NCBI GenBank assembly: GCA_943788425.1
Contig: CALSQF010000013.1
Location: forward strand, 1 to 57,477
Direction of reading: 5' to 3'
DNA: 57,477 bases
Origin: an uncultured Planktomarina sp.
GTDB taxonomy: Bacteria; Pseudomonadota; Alphaproteobacteria; Rhodobacterales; Rhodobacteraceae
The position numbers and the translations under genes were made by a program. Under the pieces are notes generated by a model that ran no database searches, had not been told where the DNA came from, and was given only the letters and a program-made list of their open reading frames with translations. Of this stretch, positions 27,198 through 36,731 are shown piece after piece (the stretch's first letter is position 1; every line of letters starts with the position of its first letter).

Positions 27198-27940
27198 TAA
27201 CCTTTGAAAACATACATAAATCCTTTGGCTCCAATCATGTGCTGCGTGGGGTGAATTTAACCGTCGAGCGCGGCGAAAGCATGGTAATCGTCGGCGGTTC
27301 GGGCACCGGAAAATCTGTTTTGATCAAAACAGTTCTAGGGCTCATCCAACCGGACAAGGGGCGGATTTTGGTCGATGGGCAAGATGTCACCAAGGTCAAA
27401 CGCGACGCCTTTCTGAGCCGTTTTGGCATGCTGTTTCAGGGCGGTGCACTCTTCGACTCAATGCCGGTCTGGCAAAATGTAGCGTTCCGGCTTCAGCGCG
27501 GCGCGCTCAAACGCCCCCTGGCAGAGGCCCGCGAAATTGCCATCGAAAAATTACGCCGCGTGGGTCTGGCGCCGGACGTGGCAGATCGCTTTCCGGCCGA
27601 GCTCTCTGGCGGCATGCAAAAACGTGTCAGCCTTGCGAGAGCCATTGCCGCCGAACCAGAAATTATCTTCTTTGATGAACCCACCACCGGGCTCGACCCC
27701 ATTATGTCCGGTGTCATCAACGAATTGATCCGCGAAATCGTCGTGGAGATGGGGGTGACGGCCATGACCATAACGCATGACATGACCTCTGTGCACACCA
27801 TCGCCGATAAAGTGGCCATGCTGCATCGCGGGACCATTCAATGGTGCGGTCGTCAGACAGATATGGCGCAAAGCGGCGATCCCTATGTGGAGCAATTTGT
27901 GAATGGTCGCGCCGAAGGTCCAATTGAGACCCTGCGTTAA
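27194..27940 (+). CDS. mlaF: MlaF-type ABC transporter ATP-binding protein
   Basis: This 248-residue ATPase has Walker A GGSGTGKSV (about residues 35-43), the Q-loop FGMLFQGGALFDSM typical of MlaF/MCE ATPases, signature LSGGMQKRVSLARA and Walker B IIFFDEPTTGLDP. It pairs with MlaE. The start at 27194 forms an ATGATAA junction with the mlaE stop; the longer open frame to 27065 lies inside mlaE and is not used. Confidence 0.93.
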   Translation: MITFENIHKSFGSNHVLRGVNLTVERGESMVIVGGSGTGKSVLIKTVLGLIQPDKGRILVDGQDVTKVKRDAFLSRFGMLFQGGALFDSMPVWQNVAFRLQRGALKRPLAEAREIAIEKLRRVGLAPDVADRFPAELSGGMQKRVSLARAIAAEPEIIFFDEPTTGLDPIMSGVINELIREIVVEMGVTAMTITHDMTSVHTIADKVAMLHRGTIQWCGRQTDMAQSGDPYVEQFVNGRAEGPIETLR

Positions 27941-28017
27941 ACAGTAACTTTCAACATTTTCAGGCTTACTTTATCGGCAGCACCCTATATCTCAAGGCCA
28001 GATGAAAAGGACACCAC

Positions 28018-29376
28018 ATGGCCAAAGCGACATTCACCTGCAGCAAATGCGGCGCGTCTCATAGCAAATGGGCCGGTCAATGCGACAGCTGCATGGAGTG
28101 GAACACTCTGGTGGACCAAGGTCCGCTCTCGGCGGGGCCGGGTAAAACTCTTGGCGGCAAACGGGGCCGGACCATCACGCTGACCGATCTGGCCACGGTG
28201 GAAGAACCACCCGCGCGCACCATGGCTGGCGTGGCAGAATTGGACCGGGTATTGGGGGGCGGATTGGTCAAGGCCAGCGCCCTCTTGGTCGGTGGGGATC
28301 CTGGGATCGGCAAATCCACTCTTTTGCTGCAAGCCGCAGCGCGTTTTGCCCGCAATGGTTTGAAGGTCATTTACATCTCCGGCGAGGAAGCCACCGCGCA
28401 GGTGCGCATGCGCGCCCATCGCCTTGGTCTTAGCGAAAGCCCTGTGATCCTCGCCTCTGAGACCAATCTGCGCGATATTCTGACCACCTTGGATGCTGAA
28501 AAGCCCGATTTGGTCATCATCGATTCCATTCAAACCATGTGGGCCGATCACATCGAAGCGGCCCCCGGCTCGGTTAGCCAAGTAAGATCCTCCGCCCATG
28601 AGCTGACCAGCTATGCCAAACGCAAGGGCGTGGCGGTGATTATGGTCGGGCATGTCACCAAAGATGGGCAAATCGCCGGGCCCCGGGTGGTGGAGCATAT
28701 GGTCGATACGGTTTTATACTTCGAAGGCGAGCGCAATCATCAGTTTCGCCTGTTGCGCGCCGTGAAAAACCGCTTCGGGCCGGCCGATGAAATTGGTGTT
28801 TTTGAGATGACCGGCAAGGGTTTGGTCGAAGTCAAAAACCCCTCTGCTCTCTTTTTGTCCGAACGCGGCAAGACAACAGCAGGCTCCGCGGTCTTTGCCG
28901 GGATAGAGGGCACGCGCCCAGTCCTCTGCGAATTTCAAGCCCTTGTCGCCCCCTCGCCGCACGGGCAGGCGCGACGCTCCGTTGTTGGCTGGGATGGGCA
29001 AAGGCTGGCGATGATTCTTGCCGTATTGGAAGCCCGCTGCGGCATCCCCTTCACCGGTCTAGATGTCTACTTAAATGTGGCCGGAGGTATGCGTGTCACA
29101 GAACCGGCGGCTGACCTGGCCGTGGCCGCAGCCTTAATTTCCGCCCGCGAAGACGCAGCTTTGCCAAGAGATGCCGTTATTTTTGGAGAAATTTCGCTCT
29201 CAGGCGCGTTAAGACCCGTCTCTCAGGCAGAAAATAGGTTGAAAGAAGCGCAGAAACTTGGTTTCTGTCAGGCGCTGGCGCCGGCCGCCAAAAAACTTGA
29301 AGAAATTGCGGGAATGACATTTCGGCCGATTGATGATTTGGCTCAATTTGTTGAAGACCTGTTCGGAAGCCGCTGA
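28018..29376 (+). CDS. radA: DNA repair protein RadA (Sms)
   Basis: The 452-residue protein processes recombination intermediates. It has a C4 zinc finger (CSKCGASHSKWAGQCDSC, residues 8-25), a RecA-like ATPase with GGDPGIGKST (about 92-101), the RadA signature KNRFGPADEIG and a Lon-like C-terminal domain (GGMRVTEPAADLAVAAALIS). A ribosome site AAAAGGAC lies before ATG. cvpA starts 23 bases downstream. Confidence 0.97.
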   Translation: MAKATFTCSKCGASHSKWAGQCDSCMEWNTLVDQGPLSAGPGKTLGGKRGRTITLTDLATVEEPPARTMAGVAELDRVLGGGLVKASALLVGGDPGIGKSTLLLQAAARFARNGLKVIYISGEEATAQVRMRAHRLGLSESPVILASETNLRDILTTLDAEKPDLVIIDSIQTMWADHIEAAPGSVSQVRSSAHELTSYAKRKGVAVIMVGHVTKDGQIAGPRVVEHMVDTVLYFEGERNHQFRLLRAVKNRFGPADEIGVFEMTGKGLVEVKNPSALFLSERGKTTAGSAVFAGIEGTRPVLCEFQALVAPSPHGQARRSVVGWDGQRLAMILAVLEARCGIPFTGLDVYLNVAGGMRVTEPAADLAVAAALISAREDAALPRDAVIFGEISLSGALRPVSQAENRLKEAQKLGFCQALAPAAKKLEEIAGMTFRPIDDLAQFVEDLFGSR

Positions 29377-29399
29377 ATAGCGCAGAGTGGAGAAGCACA

Positions 29400-29954
29400 G
29401 TGGACGGTTTTACAATAGTCGACGGTGGTGTCGCGGTCGTGATCGTGATGTCAGCATTGTTGGCCTATTCTCGTGGCGTTGTGCGCGAAATTACAGCGAT
29501 TGCGGGCTGGATCGCCGCGGCTTTTGTCGCATTTGTCTTTGCTGACACAGCGAAACCTTTGGTTCGGCAAATTCCTTATCTGGGCGATATGTTGGGTGAC
29601 AGCTGCGAATTGTTGATTGTCGCCAGCTTTGCCATCGTCTTTGCGCTGTCCTTGCTCTTGGTCTCCCTCTTCACACCGCTGTTTTCGGCCATTGTGCAAC
29701 GCTCCATCTTTGGGGGCTTTGACCAAATGCTGGGCTTTTTCTTCGGAGTGGCGCGCGGTGTTATCTTGGTGGCCGTCGGGTTTTTCATCTACTTCACCGT
29801 GATGCCGAACCAAGATATTGTGGCGCTAGAGACATCACGCTCAGCCGCAGTCTTTGAGCGCTATGTGGACGATGTACAGGATCAAAACCCGGAAGCCGCA
29901 TTGGGTTGGTTAAGAACTCAATACGATCAACTGGTTGGCGAGTGCAGCGCATAA
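29400..29954 (+). CDS. cvpA: CvpA family membrane protein
   Basis: The 184-residue inner-membrane protein has four hydrophobic segments (about residues 8-28, 30-50, 65-90, 103-125) and the CvpA-type GFFFGVARGVILVAV segment. Homologues are linked to colicin V production and purF expression, with no settled activity. It uses a GTG start 12 bases after GGAG. Its position between radA and purF is the common alphaproteobacterial order. Confidence 0.92.
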   Translation: MDGFTIVDGGVAVVIVMSALLAYSRGVVREITAIAGWIAAAFVAFVFADTAKPLVRQIPYLGDMLGDSCELLIVASFAIVFALSLLLVSLFTPLFSAIVQRSIFGGFDQMLGFFFGVARGVILVAVGFFIYFTVMPNQDIVALETSRSAAVFERYVDDVQDQNPEAALGWLRTQYDQLVGECSA

Positions 29955-30119
29955 ATTCCCTTTAAACGTCGGTAATTTTAACCGATCGCTCCAGAACGCA
30001 GGCCGTGTTTTTTTTCATTTTTATGAGAAAAACACCGTGTTTTTCGCATTGTCAAAGTGACATGCCTGCTGTGATGGCGTAAGGCATGGGGTGTAACGTC
30101 ATATACCGGAGCCTATCGC

Positions 30120-31589
30120 GTGACCCAACCGTTGGACCAGATGCACACAAATCCCTTTGACGACGATAAACTGCGCGAAGAATGCGGCGTGTTTGGGGTG
30201 ATTGGGACAGCGGATGCGGCGAATTTCACCGCCCTTGGCTTACATGCTTTGCAACATCGCGGCCAGGAGGCTGGCGGCATTGTCACCCATGATGAAACCC
30301 TCGGCTTCAATTCTGTGCGCCGCTTTGGCTATGTTCGCGACAATTTTACCAGTGCAAAAATTATGGAGCAGCTGCCGGGCGATCTGTCGATCGGACATGT
30401 GCGCTATTCGACCGCCGGATCCAAGGGCAACACGGCGATGCGCGATGTGCAGCCCTTTTTCGGTGAGTTTTCCATGGGCGGCGCGGCGATTGCGCATAAT
30501 GGCAATATTACCAATGCCAATTCTCTGCGCAAAGAATTGATTGGACGCGGGTCGATTTTCCAATCCTCCTCGGACAGCGAATGCATTATTCACCTCATGG
30601 CCCGCAGCCTCCAGCAGAACATCCCGCAACGGATGGAAGATGCGTTGCGCCGCGTTGAAGGGGCGTTTTCCATCGTTGCCATGACACAAACCCAGCTGAT
30701 TGGCGTGCGCGATCCGTTGGGCGTGCGGCCTTTGGTCTTGGGTCAATTGGGCGATGGTTGGGTACTGAGCTCCGAAACCTGCGCTTTAGATATCACTGGC
30801 GCCGAGTTTGTGCGCGAAATTCACCCCGGCGAGATGGTGGTTATCACCGCCAATGGCGTCGAAAGCAGTTACCCTTTTCGCCCGGCGCGGCCGCGGTTTT
30901 GTGTCTTCGAGCACATCTATTTCAGCCGCCCCGACAGCATCCTCGGCGGCCGAAGCGTTTATGAAACCCGCGAGGCCATCGGCCGCGAATTGGCCAAAGA
31001 AGCGCCGGTAGAAGCCGACCTCGTTTGCCCTGTGCCCGACAGTGGCACGCCTGCGGCGATCGGATTTTCACTTGAATCGGGCATTCCCTACGCTATGGGC
31101 ATCATTCGCAATCAGTATATGGGCCGGACCTTCATTGAGCCCAGCGAGCAAATTCGCAACATGGGCGTGCGTTTGAAGCTAAATGTGAACCGGGCTTTGA
31201 TCCGCGGCAAGCGGGTAATTTTGGTGGACGACAGCGTTGTGCGCGGAACCACATCGCGCAAGATTAAAGAAATGATCCTAGACGCTGGCGCCGCTGAAGT
31301 GCATTTCCGCATCGCCAGTCCGCCAACGGCTTGGCCCTGCTTTTATGGAGTAGATACGCCAGATCGCGAAAAACTATTGGCCGCGACCATGTCCGAAGAG
31401 GAGATGCGCCAACATTTGGCCGTCGACAGTTTGAAATTTATCTCGCTGAATGGGCTTTACCGCGCGGTTGGCGGCACCGACCGCGACAGCGCACAGCCGC
31501 AATATTGCGACGCTTGTTTCAGCGGCGACTATCCCGTGATACCCTCAGATCAAATTTCCAGCGGGTTTCAAATGAAGGCTGCTGAGTAG
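30120..31589 (+). CDS. purF: Amidophosphoribosyltransferase
   Basis: The 489-residue enzyme commits PRPP and glutamine to purine synthesis. The Ntn-type nucleophile Cys is at residue 22 (EECGVFGVIG), so a 21-residue propeptide is removed; this is longer than in some relatives. The glutaminase domain has IGHVRYSTAGSKG, and the transferase domain has the PRPP motif VILVDDSVVRGTTS. The start is GTG after GGAG. An AT-rich inverted repeat (GTGTTTTT/AAAAACAC, 30005-30035) lies in the 165-base gap after cvpA. Confidence 0.97.
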   Translation: MTQPLDQMHTNPFDDDKLREECGVFGVIGTADAANFTALGLHALQHRGQEAGGIVTHDETLGFNSVRRFGYVRDNFTSAKIMEQLPGDLSIGHVRYSTAGSKGNTAMRDVQPFFGEFSMGGAAIAHNGNITNANSLRKELIGRGSIFQSSSDSECIIHLMARSLQQNIPQRMEDALRRVEGAFSIVAMTQTQLIGVRDPLGVRPLVLGQLGDGWVLSSETCALDITGAEFVREIHPGEMVVITANGVESSYPFRPARPRFCVFEHIYFSRPDSILGGRSVYETREAIGRELAKEAPVEADLVCPVPDSGTPAAIGFSLESGIPYAMGIIRNQYMGRTFIEPSEQIRNMGVRLKLNVNRALIRGKRVILVDDSVVRGTTSRKIKEMILDAGAAEVHFRIASPPTAWPCFYGVDTPDREKLLAATMSEEEMRQHLAVDSLKFISLNGLYRAVGGTDRDSAQPQYCDACFSGDYPVIPSDQISSGFQMKAAE

Positions 31590-31624
31590 CGCCGGGCCCC
31601 TTGACCTGCTGCGCATTTGCCCCC

Positions 31625-32290
31625 ATGACGCGCCATATGACATATCCCCTTCTCATCACTGGCGCCTCGCGTGGGCTTGGCGCAGCTTTGGCGCTTCAGC
31701 TTGCGCAGAAATTTCACATTGTCGCTGTAGCAAAGACCACGGGTGGGCTTGAAGAATTGGATGACCGCATCCAAGCCTGCGGTGGCCAAGCAACCCTCGC
31801 GCCCATTGATGTCACGGATGTAAATGCCGTGCGCCACCTGTGCCGATCGATCCATGATCGCTGGGGCGGGCTGCACCTATGGGCCCATTGCGCAATACAT
31901 GCCGCCCCTCTGGCGCCGACCAATTGCATAGATGCCCGCGATTGGGACAAGTCAATCAAGCTCAACGTCACCACCACTGGCATGTTGATCCCCAATATCG
32001 CGCCCTTATTGCATCAGAGCGGAACTGCTGTTTTCTTTGACGATCCCTGCGGCGGGAAAAAATTCTTTGGCAGCTATGGCGCCACAAAATCGGCGCAGAT
32101 TGCCTTGGCCAAAAGCTGGCAGGCAGAGACCGCTAAAACCGGTCCCAAAGTCGAAATCCTCACCCCCGCCCCCATGCCCACGGCCACGCGCGCGCGCTTC
32201 TATCCCGGTGAAGATCGCATTGCCTTGAGCAGTTGCGACAGCGAAGCGGCCCGGATAATTACAGCCCTAGACCTGTTTGCCGCCGCGTAA
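31625..32290 (+). CDS. SDR family protein, atypical active site
   Basis: The roughly 221-residue protein has the NAD(P)-binding GASRGLGAALA (about residues 11-21), LNVTTTGML (structural Asn) and YGATKSA with the catalytic Tyr and Lys. The position of the catalytic Ser is occupied by Asp-Pro (VFFDDPCGG), which may lower or change activity. It resembles YciK-type reductases; the substrate is unknown. Starts at 31625 and 31637 are both possible, and neither has a clear ribosome site, so coupling to purF 35 bases upstream is likely. Confidence 0.8.
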   Translation: MTRHMTYPLLITGASRGLGAALALQLAQKFHIVAVAKTTGGLEELDDRIQACGGQATLAPIDVTDVNAVRHLCRSIHDRWGGLHLWAHCAIHAAPLAPTNCIDARDWDKSIKLNVTTTGMLIPNIAPLLHQSGTAVFFDDPCGGKKFFGSYGATKSAQIALAKSWQAETAKTGPKVEILTPAPMPTATRARFYPGEDRIALSSCDSEAARIITALDLFAAA

Positions 32291-32380
32291 CTGCGTATAT
32301 TTTTACCTTGCTGGAGAAAATGCTTGGGCTGCGGGTCGATCAGGCTTGCCCGCCGCGGCACAACCTTTTAACCAAGGTCT

Positions 32381-33163
32381 ATGCGTATACTTATCACAAA
32401 TGACGACGGAATTATGGCGCCCGGCCTGCAGGTGCTGCATGATCTCGCAATCCAGCTGGCTGGCCCCGAGGGTGAGGTTTGGACAGTGGCGCCACAATCT
32501 GAGCAATCGGGTGTTGGCCATTGTATTTCTTACACGAAACCCGTGCTTGTGCATCAATATGCGGAGCGAAAGTTTGCAGTAGAAGGCTCTCCGGCCGATT
32601 GCATCCTGGCTGGGCTCAACGATCTATTGCCCCAGCGCCCAGATTTGGTTTTATCCGGCGTTAACAAAGGCAATAACTCGGCGGAAAATACCGTCTATTC
32701 CGGCACCATTGGTGCGGCGATGGAAGCGGCTCTTGCCGGGGTTCCCTCTATTGCCCTTTCGCAGTTTTACGGACCGCAAAACACGGATTTGGACAATAGT
32801 TTTGAGGCCAGTGCCGGTCACGGTGTTGCGGCCATTCAAGCCTGTCTGGATGCGGGTTTTGCGCGCGCTGAAGATTATGCATTGTTTTACAACATTAATT
32901 TCCCACCTGTTCCGGCCTCTGGAGTCTTGGGGATGAAGGCTGTTAAACAAGGGTATCGTGGTGACGGGGCCTTTGGTGCACATGCCACCAATGCGCCAAA
33001 TGGCCGAAAATTCTTATTCATGCACGGCCGGCCCCAGCAAGCTCCAACACAGGATGGCACTGACGCCGCGGCTAATTTGGACGGCTATATCTCTCTCACA
33101 CCCATGCGCGCAGATTTGACCGCGCATGACCAACTGGCAAACCTGGCTAGAATTCTGGGCTAA
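32381..33163 (+). CDS. surE: 5'-nucleotidase SurE
   Basis: The 260-residue metal-dependent phosphatase has the SurE N-terminus LITNDDGIMAPGL (Asp pair at residues 8-9), VAPQSEQSGVGHCIS and GVNKGNNSAENTVYSGTIGA (about 93-112) around the metal site. It dephosphorylates nucleoside monophosphates in stationary-phase survival. pcm follows after three bases, a classic stress-survival pair. Confidence 0.96.
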   Translation: MRILITNDDGIMAPGLQVLHDLAIQLAGPEGEVWTVAPQSEQSGVGHCISYTKPVLVHQYAERKFAVEGSPADCILAGLNDLLPQRPDLVLSGVNKGNNSAENTVYSGTIGAAMEAALAGVPSIALSQFYGPQNTDLDNSFEASAGHGVAAIQACLDAGFARAEDYALFYNINFPPVPASGVLGMKAVKQGYRGDGAFGAHATNAPNGRKFLFMHGRPQQAPTQDGTDAAANLDGYISLTPMRADLTAHDQLANLARILG

Positions 33164-33166
33164 AAG

Positions 33167-33814
33167 ATGGACCCAGCCGCTGAACGCAAAATGCAATTTT
33201 TGTTCTCCCTGCGCTCACATGGTGTGACCAACAAGCGTGTGCTCACGGCTATGGAGAAAGTCGATCGCGGCAAATATATTCGCGGAACCTTTGAAGATCG
33301 CGCCTATGAAGACACGCCGCTGCCCATTGCCTGTGGTCAGACCATCTCCCAGCCGTCCATTGTGGCCTTGATGACCGAAGCGCTGGACGTGCAACCGCGC
33401 AGTAAGGTTTTGGAAATTGGCACGGGGTCAGGCTATCAGGCGGCCATATTGAGCCAATTGGCCCGGCGGGTTTATACCGTGGATCGACACAGCCGTCTTG
33501 TCAAAGCCGCGCGTCGGGTGTTTGAGGCCGAGGATATTTCTAATATCATTGCCTTTACCGCCGATGGCAGCCGCGGGCTGCCAGAGCAAGCGCCCTTTGA
33601 TCGTATCCTCTTGACCGCCGCAAGCGAAGATCCGCCCGGCCCCCTGTTGGCACAATTGCGCATAGGCGGTATTATGGTTTTGCCAGTCGGGCAGTCGGAT
33701 ACCGTGCAGACTTTGGTCAAGGTGACGAAAACCGAAGAGGGTTTAGATTACCAAGAGCTCAGAGCCGTGCGCTTTGTGCCGCTTCTCGAAGGTCTGGGCA
33801 AAGAGAGTAACTAA
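33167..33814 (+). CDS. pcm: Protein-L-isoaspartate O-methyltransferase
   Basis: The 215-residue methyltransferase repairs isoaspartyl damage. It has the PCMT pre-motif [17 protein letters not shown] (about residues 43-59) and SAM motif [15 protein letters not shown] (about 76-90), followed by YTVDRH and a C-terminal LPVGQ. It lies between surE and the NlpD-like lipoprotein gene, which is the usual order for this trio. Confidence 0.96.
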   Translation: MDPAAERKMQFLFSLRSHGVTNKRVLTAMEKVDRGKYIRGTFEDRAYEDTPLPIACGQTISQPSIVALMTEALDVQPRSKVLEIGTGSGYQAAILSQLARRVYTVDRHSRLVKAARRVFEAEDISNIIAFTADGSRGLPEQAPFDRILLTAASEDPPGPLLAQLRIGGIMVLPVGQSDTVQTLVKVTKTEEGLDYQELRAVRFVPLLEGLGKESN

Positions 33815-33852
33815 GAGACCTCACAATAAGAGGTCCGGGTGAGGAGAGTATA

Positions 33853-34986
33853 ATGGCACTGAAATTTGGCACGAAGTACATAATACCGTTTCTTGCAGCC
33901 ACGGCAATTGCAGGCTGCACGAATAGTTTTAGCTTGGATGTCCGCGATCAATTTGGCGGGATTTTAGACACAACAAGCGCGGCTGCAACTGCGGTGGCGG
34001 AGCGCCCTGAGCCCGATGCACGCGGGGTCATCACATTCCCAAGCTATCAAGTTGTCCTGGCCAGAACAGGTGATCGAATTGGCGATGTCGCCGCACGCAT
34101 TGGCGTCAATGCAGATCGGTTGGGCCGATTTAATGGCATCCCGCAGGAGGCGATCTTGCGCTATGGCGAAGTGATTGCCCTGCCCTCAAATATGACAGCT
34201 GTGGCAGCAGATGGCGCCCCGCTCACCCCAACCGTGGTAGACATTAGTGAATTGTCAGATGATCCAAGCGCCGGACCAAAGCCCGCAGAGCCCAAGCGCC
34301 ACCGGGTCGTTGATGGTGAAACGGTCTATACAATTTCTCGGCTCTATTCGGTCTCTGCCGAGGATCTCGCGAAATGGAACAGTCTTAGCCTGACCACGGA
34401 GCTGCGTCCTGGGCAGTATCTGTTGATCCCTATCACTCAAAACCGACCCACTCCAGTCAGCGCGCCAGGCGAAGGCTCGATCACCCCCACACCGCCCAGC
34501 AGCACCCGCCCGCAACCGCGCAGCGAACTGCTCCCAGCTGAGGTGATGACGACGCCAGCGACCGCCGACGCCACGGCGCCTGTGACCGTGCCTGTGCCTG
34601 TGGCCAATACCGGCCCCGTAACCCAAGCCTCGCAAAGCGACGCCCGCTTCATGCGGCCGGTCAGCGGTACGATTATTCGCAGCTATAAAAAAGGGACAAA
34701 TGAGGGCCTTGATATTGGGGCCCCAGAGGGCGCGGCGGTATCTGCCGCCGATGTCGGCACCGTCGCGGCCATCACCGAAGACACAAAGGGCGTTGCTATT
34801 GTTGTCATCAAACACGCCGATGGATTGCTGACAGTCTACACAAATGTCGACAACCTATTGGTGAAGAAAGGAGATGCGGTCACGCGCGGCCAAGAGATCG
34901 CCAAGGTACGCGCGGGAACGCCTTCATTTTTGCACTTTGAAGTGCGCAAAGGCCTCGAATCCGTCGATCCCGATGACTATATTTAG
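33853..34986 (+). CDS. nlpD: NlpD-like LysM/M23 lipoprotein, degenerate metal site
   Basis: The 377-residue envelope protein has a lipoprotein signal with lipobox IAGC (Cys at residue 22) and two LysM domains (about residues 56-112 and 153-195; the second reads VVDGETVYTISRLYSVSAED). A Pro/Thr-rich linker follows, then an M23/LytM domain from about 265. Two zinc ligands are replaced: NEGLDIG instead of HxGxD and FLHFEV instead of HLHFEV. Like NlpD/EnvC, it should therefore activate a cell-wall amidase rather than cut peptidoglycan itself. The surE-pcm neighbourhood supports nlpD. Confidence 0.9.
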   Translation: MALKFGTKYIIPFLAATAIAGCTNSFSLDVRDQFGGILDTTSAAATAVAERPEPDARGVITFPSYQVVLARTGDRIGDVAARIGVNADRLGRFNGIPQEAILRYGEVIALPSNMTAVAADGAPLTPTVVDISELSDDPSAGPKPAEPKRHRVVDGETVYTISRLYSVSAEDLAKWNSLSLTTELRPGQYLLIPITQNRPTPVSAPGEGSITPTPPSSTRPQPRSELLPAEVMTTPATADATAPVTVPVPVANTGPVTQASQSDARFMRPVSGTIIRSYKKGTNEGLDIGAPEGAAVSAADVGTVAAITEDTKGVAIVVIKHADGLLTVYTNVDNLLVKKGDAVTRGQEIAKVRAGTPSFLHFEVRKGLESVDPDDYI

Positions 34987-35004
34987 AATGCAAGATTTGG
35001 CGAC

Positions 35005-35844
35005 CTAGACCACCACCCCATGGCGGCCGGCCAAATCTACGAAGAATTGCCAGGCCACGCGGCCCGAACGAGAGCCGCGTGTCGCCTGCCATTCGATCGC
35101 CTCTGCACGCAGCACCTCAGGGTCTACCGCGACCCCATGAGCCGCGCAGTAGCCCTCAATCATACTCAGGTATTGATCTTGATCACACGGATGAAAGCCC
35201 AACCACAGCCCGAAACGGTCCGACAGGCTGACCTTTTCTTCAACGGCCTCGCCCGGATTGATAGCGCTTGATCGCTCGTTTTCGATCATATCGCGGGGCA
35301 TGAGATGCCGGCGGTTTGAGGTGGCATAGAAGATCACATTGTCTGGACGCCCCGCGATGCCCCCATCCAAAACAGCTTTGAGAGACTTATAATGCTGGTC
35401 ATCATGGGAAAAGGATAGATCATCACAGAACAGTAAAAAGCGATAGGGCGCGCCGCGTAGCAAGGCCAGAAGGCGCGTGACCGACGGCAAATCTTCGCGT
35501 TGCAGCTCGACCACTTTCAACGGCAGGCCTTGCGCATTGATCTGCGCATGCACCGCTTTGACCAGAGAGGATTTTCCCATCCCTCGCGCGCCCCACAACA
35601 GCGCATTATTCGCCGACATGCCGCGCGCAAAGCGCAGGGTGTTTTCAAGCAAAACGTCCCGCGACCGGTCGATGCCGACGAGCAGATCAAGATCAACCCG
35701 AGACACTTTGGCAATCGGCTCCAACTGATCGGGGCTTGTGTGCCACAAAAACGCCTCCGCCTCGGCAACGTCAGGAGCCTCAAGCGGGGCGGGCGACATA
35801 CGCTCTAGCGCATTGGCAATTCGGATCAAAGCCGCATCACTCAT
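35005..35844 (-). CDS. DUF815 family ATP-binding protein
   Basis: The 279-residue AAA+-like protein has Walker A WGARGMGKSSL (about residues 84-94), Walker B LLFCDDLSF and a sensor-like ATSNRRHLMPRD, all typical of DUF815. Its function is not established. It ends 18 bases from the convergent nlpD gene, and its start overlaps the tatC stop by four bases, so it is the last gene of the Tat unit here; a link with Tat export is only positional. Confidence 0.9.
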   Translation of the reverse strand: MSDAALIRIANALERMSPAPLEAPDVAEAEAFLWHTSPDQLEPIAKVSRVDLDLLVGIDRSRDVLLENTLRFARGMSANNALLWGARGMGKSSLVKAVHAQINAQGLPLKVVELQREDLPSVTRLLALLRGAPYRFLLFCDDLSFSHDDQHYKSLKAVLDGGIAGRPDNVIFYATSNRRHLMPRDMIENERSSAINPGEAVEEKVSLSDRFGLWLGFHPCDQDQYLSMIEGYCAAHGVAVDPEVLRAEAIEWQATRGSRSGRVAWQFFVDLAGRHGVVV

Positions 35845-36731
35845 GCTTGCCCCCCGGTGCCATCTTCATCCTCATCCGCAAACAGATCTTCGTCAGAGAC
35901 GCCCTGCTCTTTCAAGAACGCGTTGCGTTTACGCTCCACATAGACAACCAACCAAATCGATATTTCGTAAAGCCCATAAACCACCACGAAAAGAATAATT
36001 TGAGTCACCACATCCGGTGGCGTGACGATCCCAGCGAGGATCAAAATACCAACAATAGCATATTTGCGCACAGCCCGCAGGCCTATCGCAGAGACCAAGC
36101 CCGCTTTGCCCATCAAGGTCAGCAAAACTGGCAATTGGAAACATATGCCGAAGGCCATGATGAATTTCAAAACAATGTCCAAAGTCTCGCGGACTGACCC
36201 GAGAAACCGCGTCTTCAAGGCGGTATCAGCCACTTGCACCTCAGTTCCCGTCAATAAGGCGGTCACCGTCGGCATGATATCGGCATATCCAATAAAGAAG
36301 TTGAGAGCCAGCGGACTGACGACATAATGGGCAAAAGCAGCCCCCATCAGGAAAAGAACAGGCGAGGCGATGATAAAGGGCAAAAAGGCATTTTTTTCGG
36401 CCTTATATAGGCCTGGCGCGACAAAGCGCCAAAGTTGATAGCCGATCACAGGCGAAGAGACCCCGAGGCCAAAAATCACCGATATGCGGATCAAAACAAA
36501 GAATTTTTCTTGTGGCGCCGTGAAAATCAACTGTGCGAGTTCACCGCGGCGGCGTAAAATTTCGGCAATGGGTTCAGCCAGGAAATTCAAGATATATTCC
36601 GCCACGAAGAAACAGGCGAACAGACCAACGATAAAGGCAAGCGCAGCCCGGATTAGGCATGTGCGCAGCTCTGTCAAATGTTCGATCAGAGGGGCAGAAG
36701 AATCGTCTAGGTTTTCGTCTTCGCGGCTCAT
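35841..36731 (-). CDS. tatC: Sec-independent translocase subunit TatC
   Basis: The 296-residue membrane receptor for twin-arginine signal peptides has six predicted helices. The N-terminal [15 protein letters not shown] (residues 17-31) holds the conserved signal-binding Glu, and [11 protein letters not shown] follows helix 2. The tail beyond residue 260 is long, charged and acidic ([10 protein letters not shown]). It overlaps tatB and the DUF815 gene by four bases on either side. Confidence 0.96.
   Translation of the reverse strand: MSREDENLDDSSAPLIEHLTELRTCLIRAALAFIVGLFACFFVAEYILNFLAEPIAEILRRRGELAQLIFTAPQEKFFVLIRISVIFGLGVSSPVIGYQLWRFVAPGLYKAEKNAFLPFIIASPVLFLMGAAFAHYVVSPLALNFFIGYADIMPTVTALLTGTEVQVADTALKTRFLGSVRETLDIVLKFIMAFGICFQLPVLLTLMGKAGLVSAIGLRAVRKYAIVGILILAGIVTPPDVVTQIILFVVVYGLYEISIWLVVYVERKRNAFLKEQGVSDEDLFADEDEDGTGGQA

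Noticed and set aside
30005-30035. Terminator between cvpA and purF
   Set aside because: The GTGTTTTT/AAAAACAC repeat is an AT-only weak stem without GC core; genes on both sides are usually co-transcribed.
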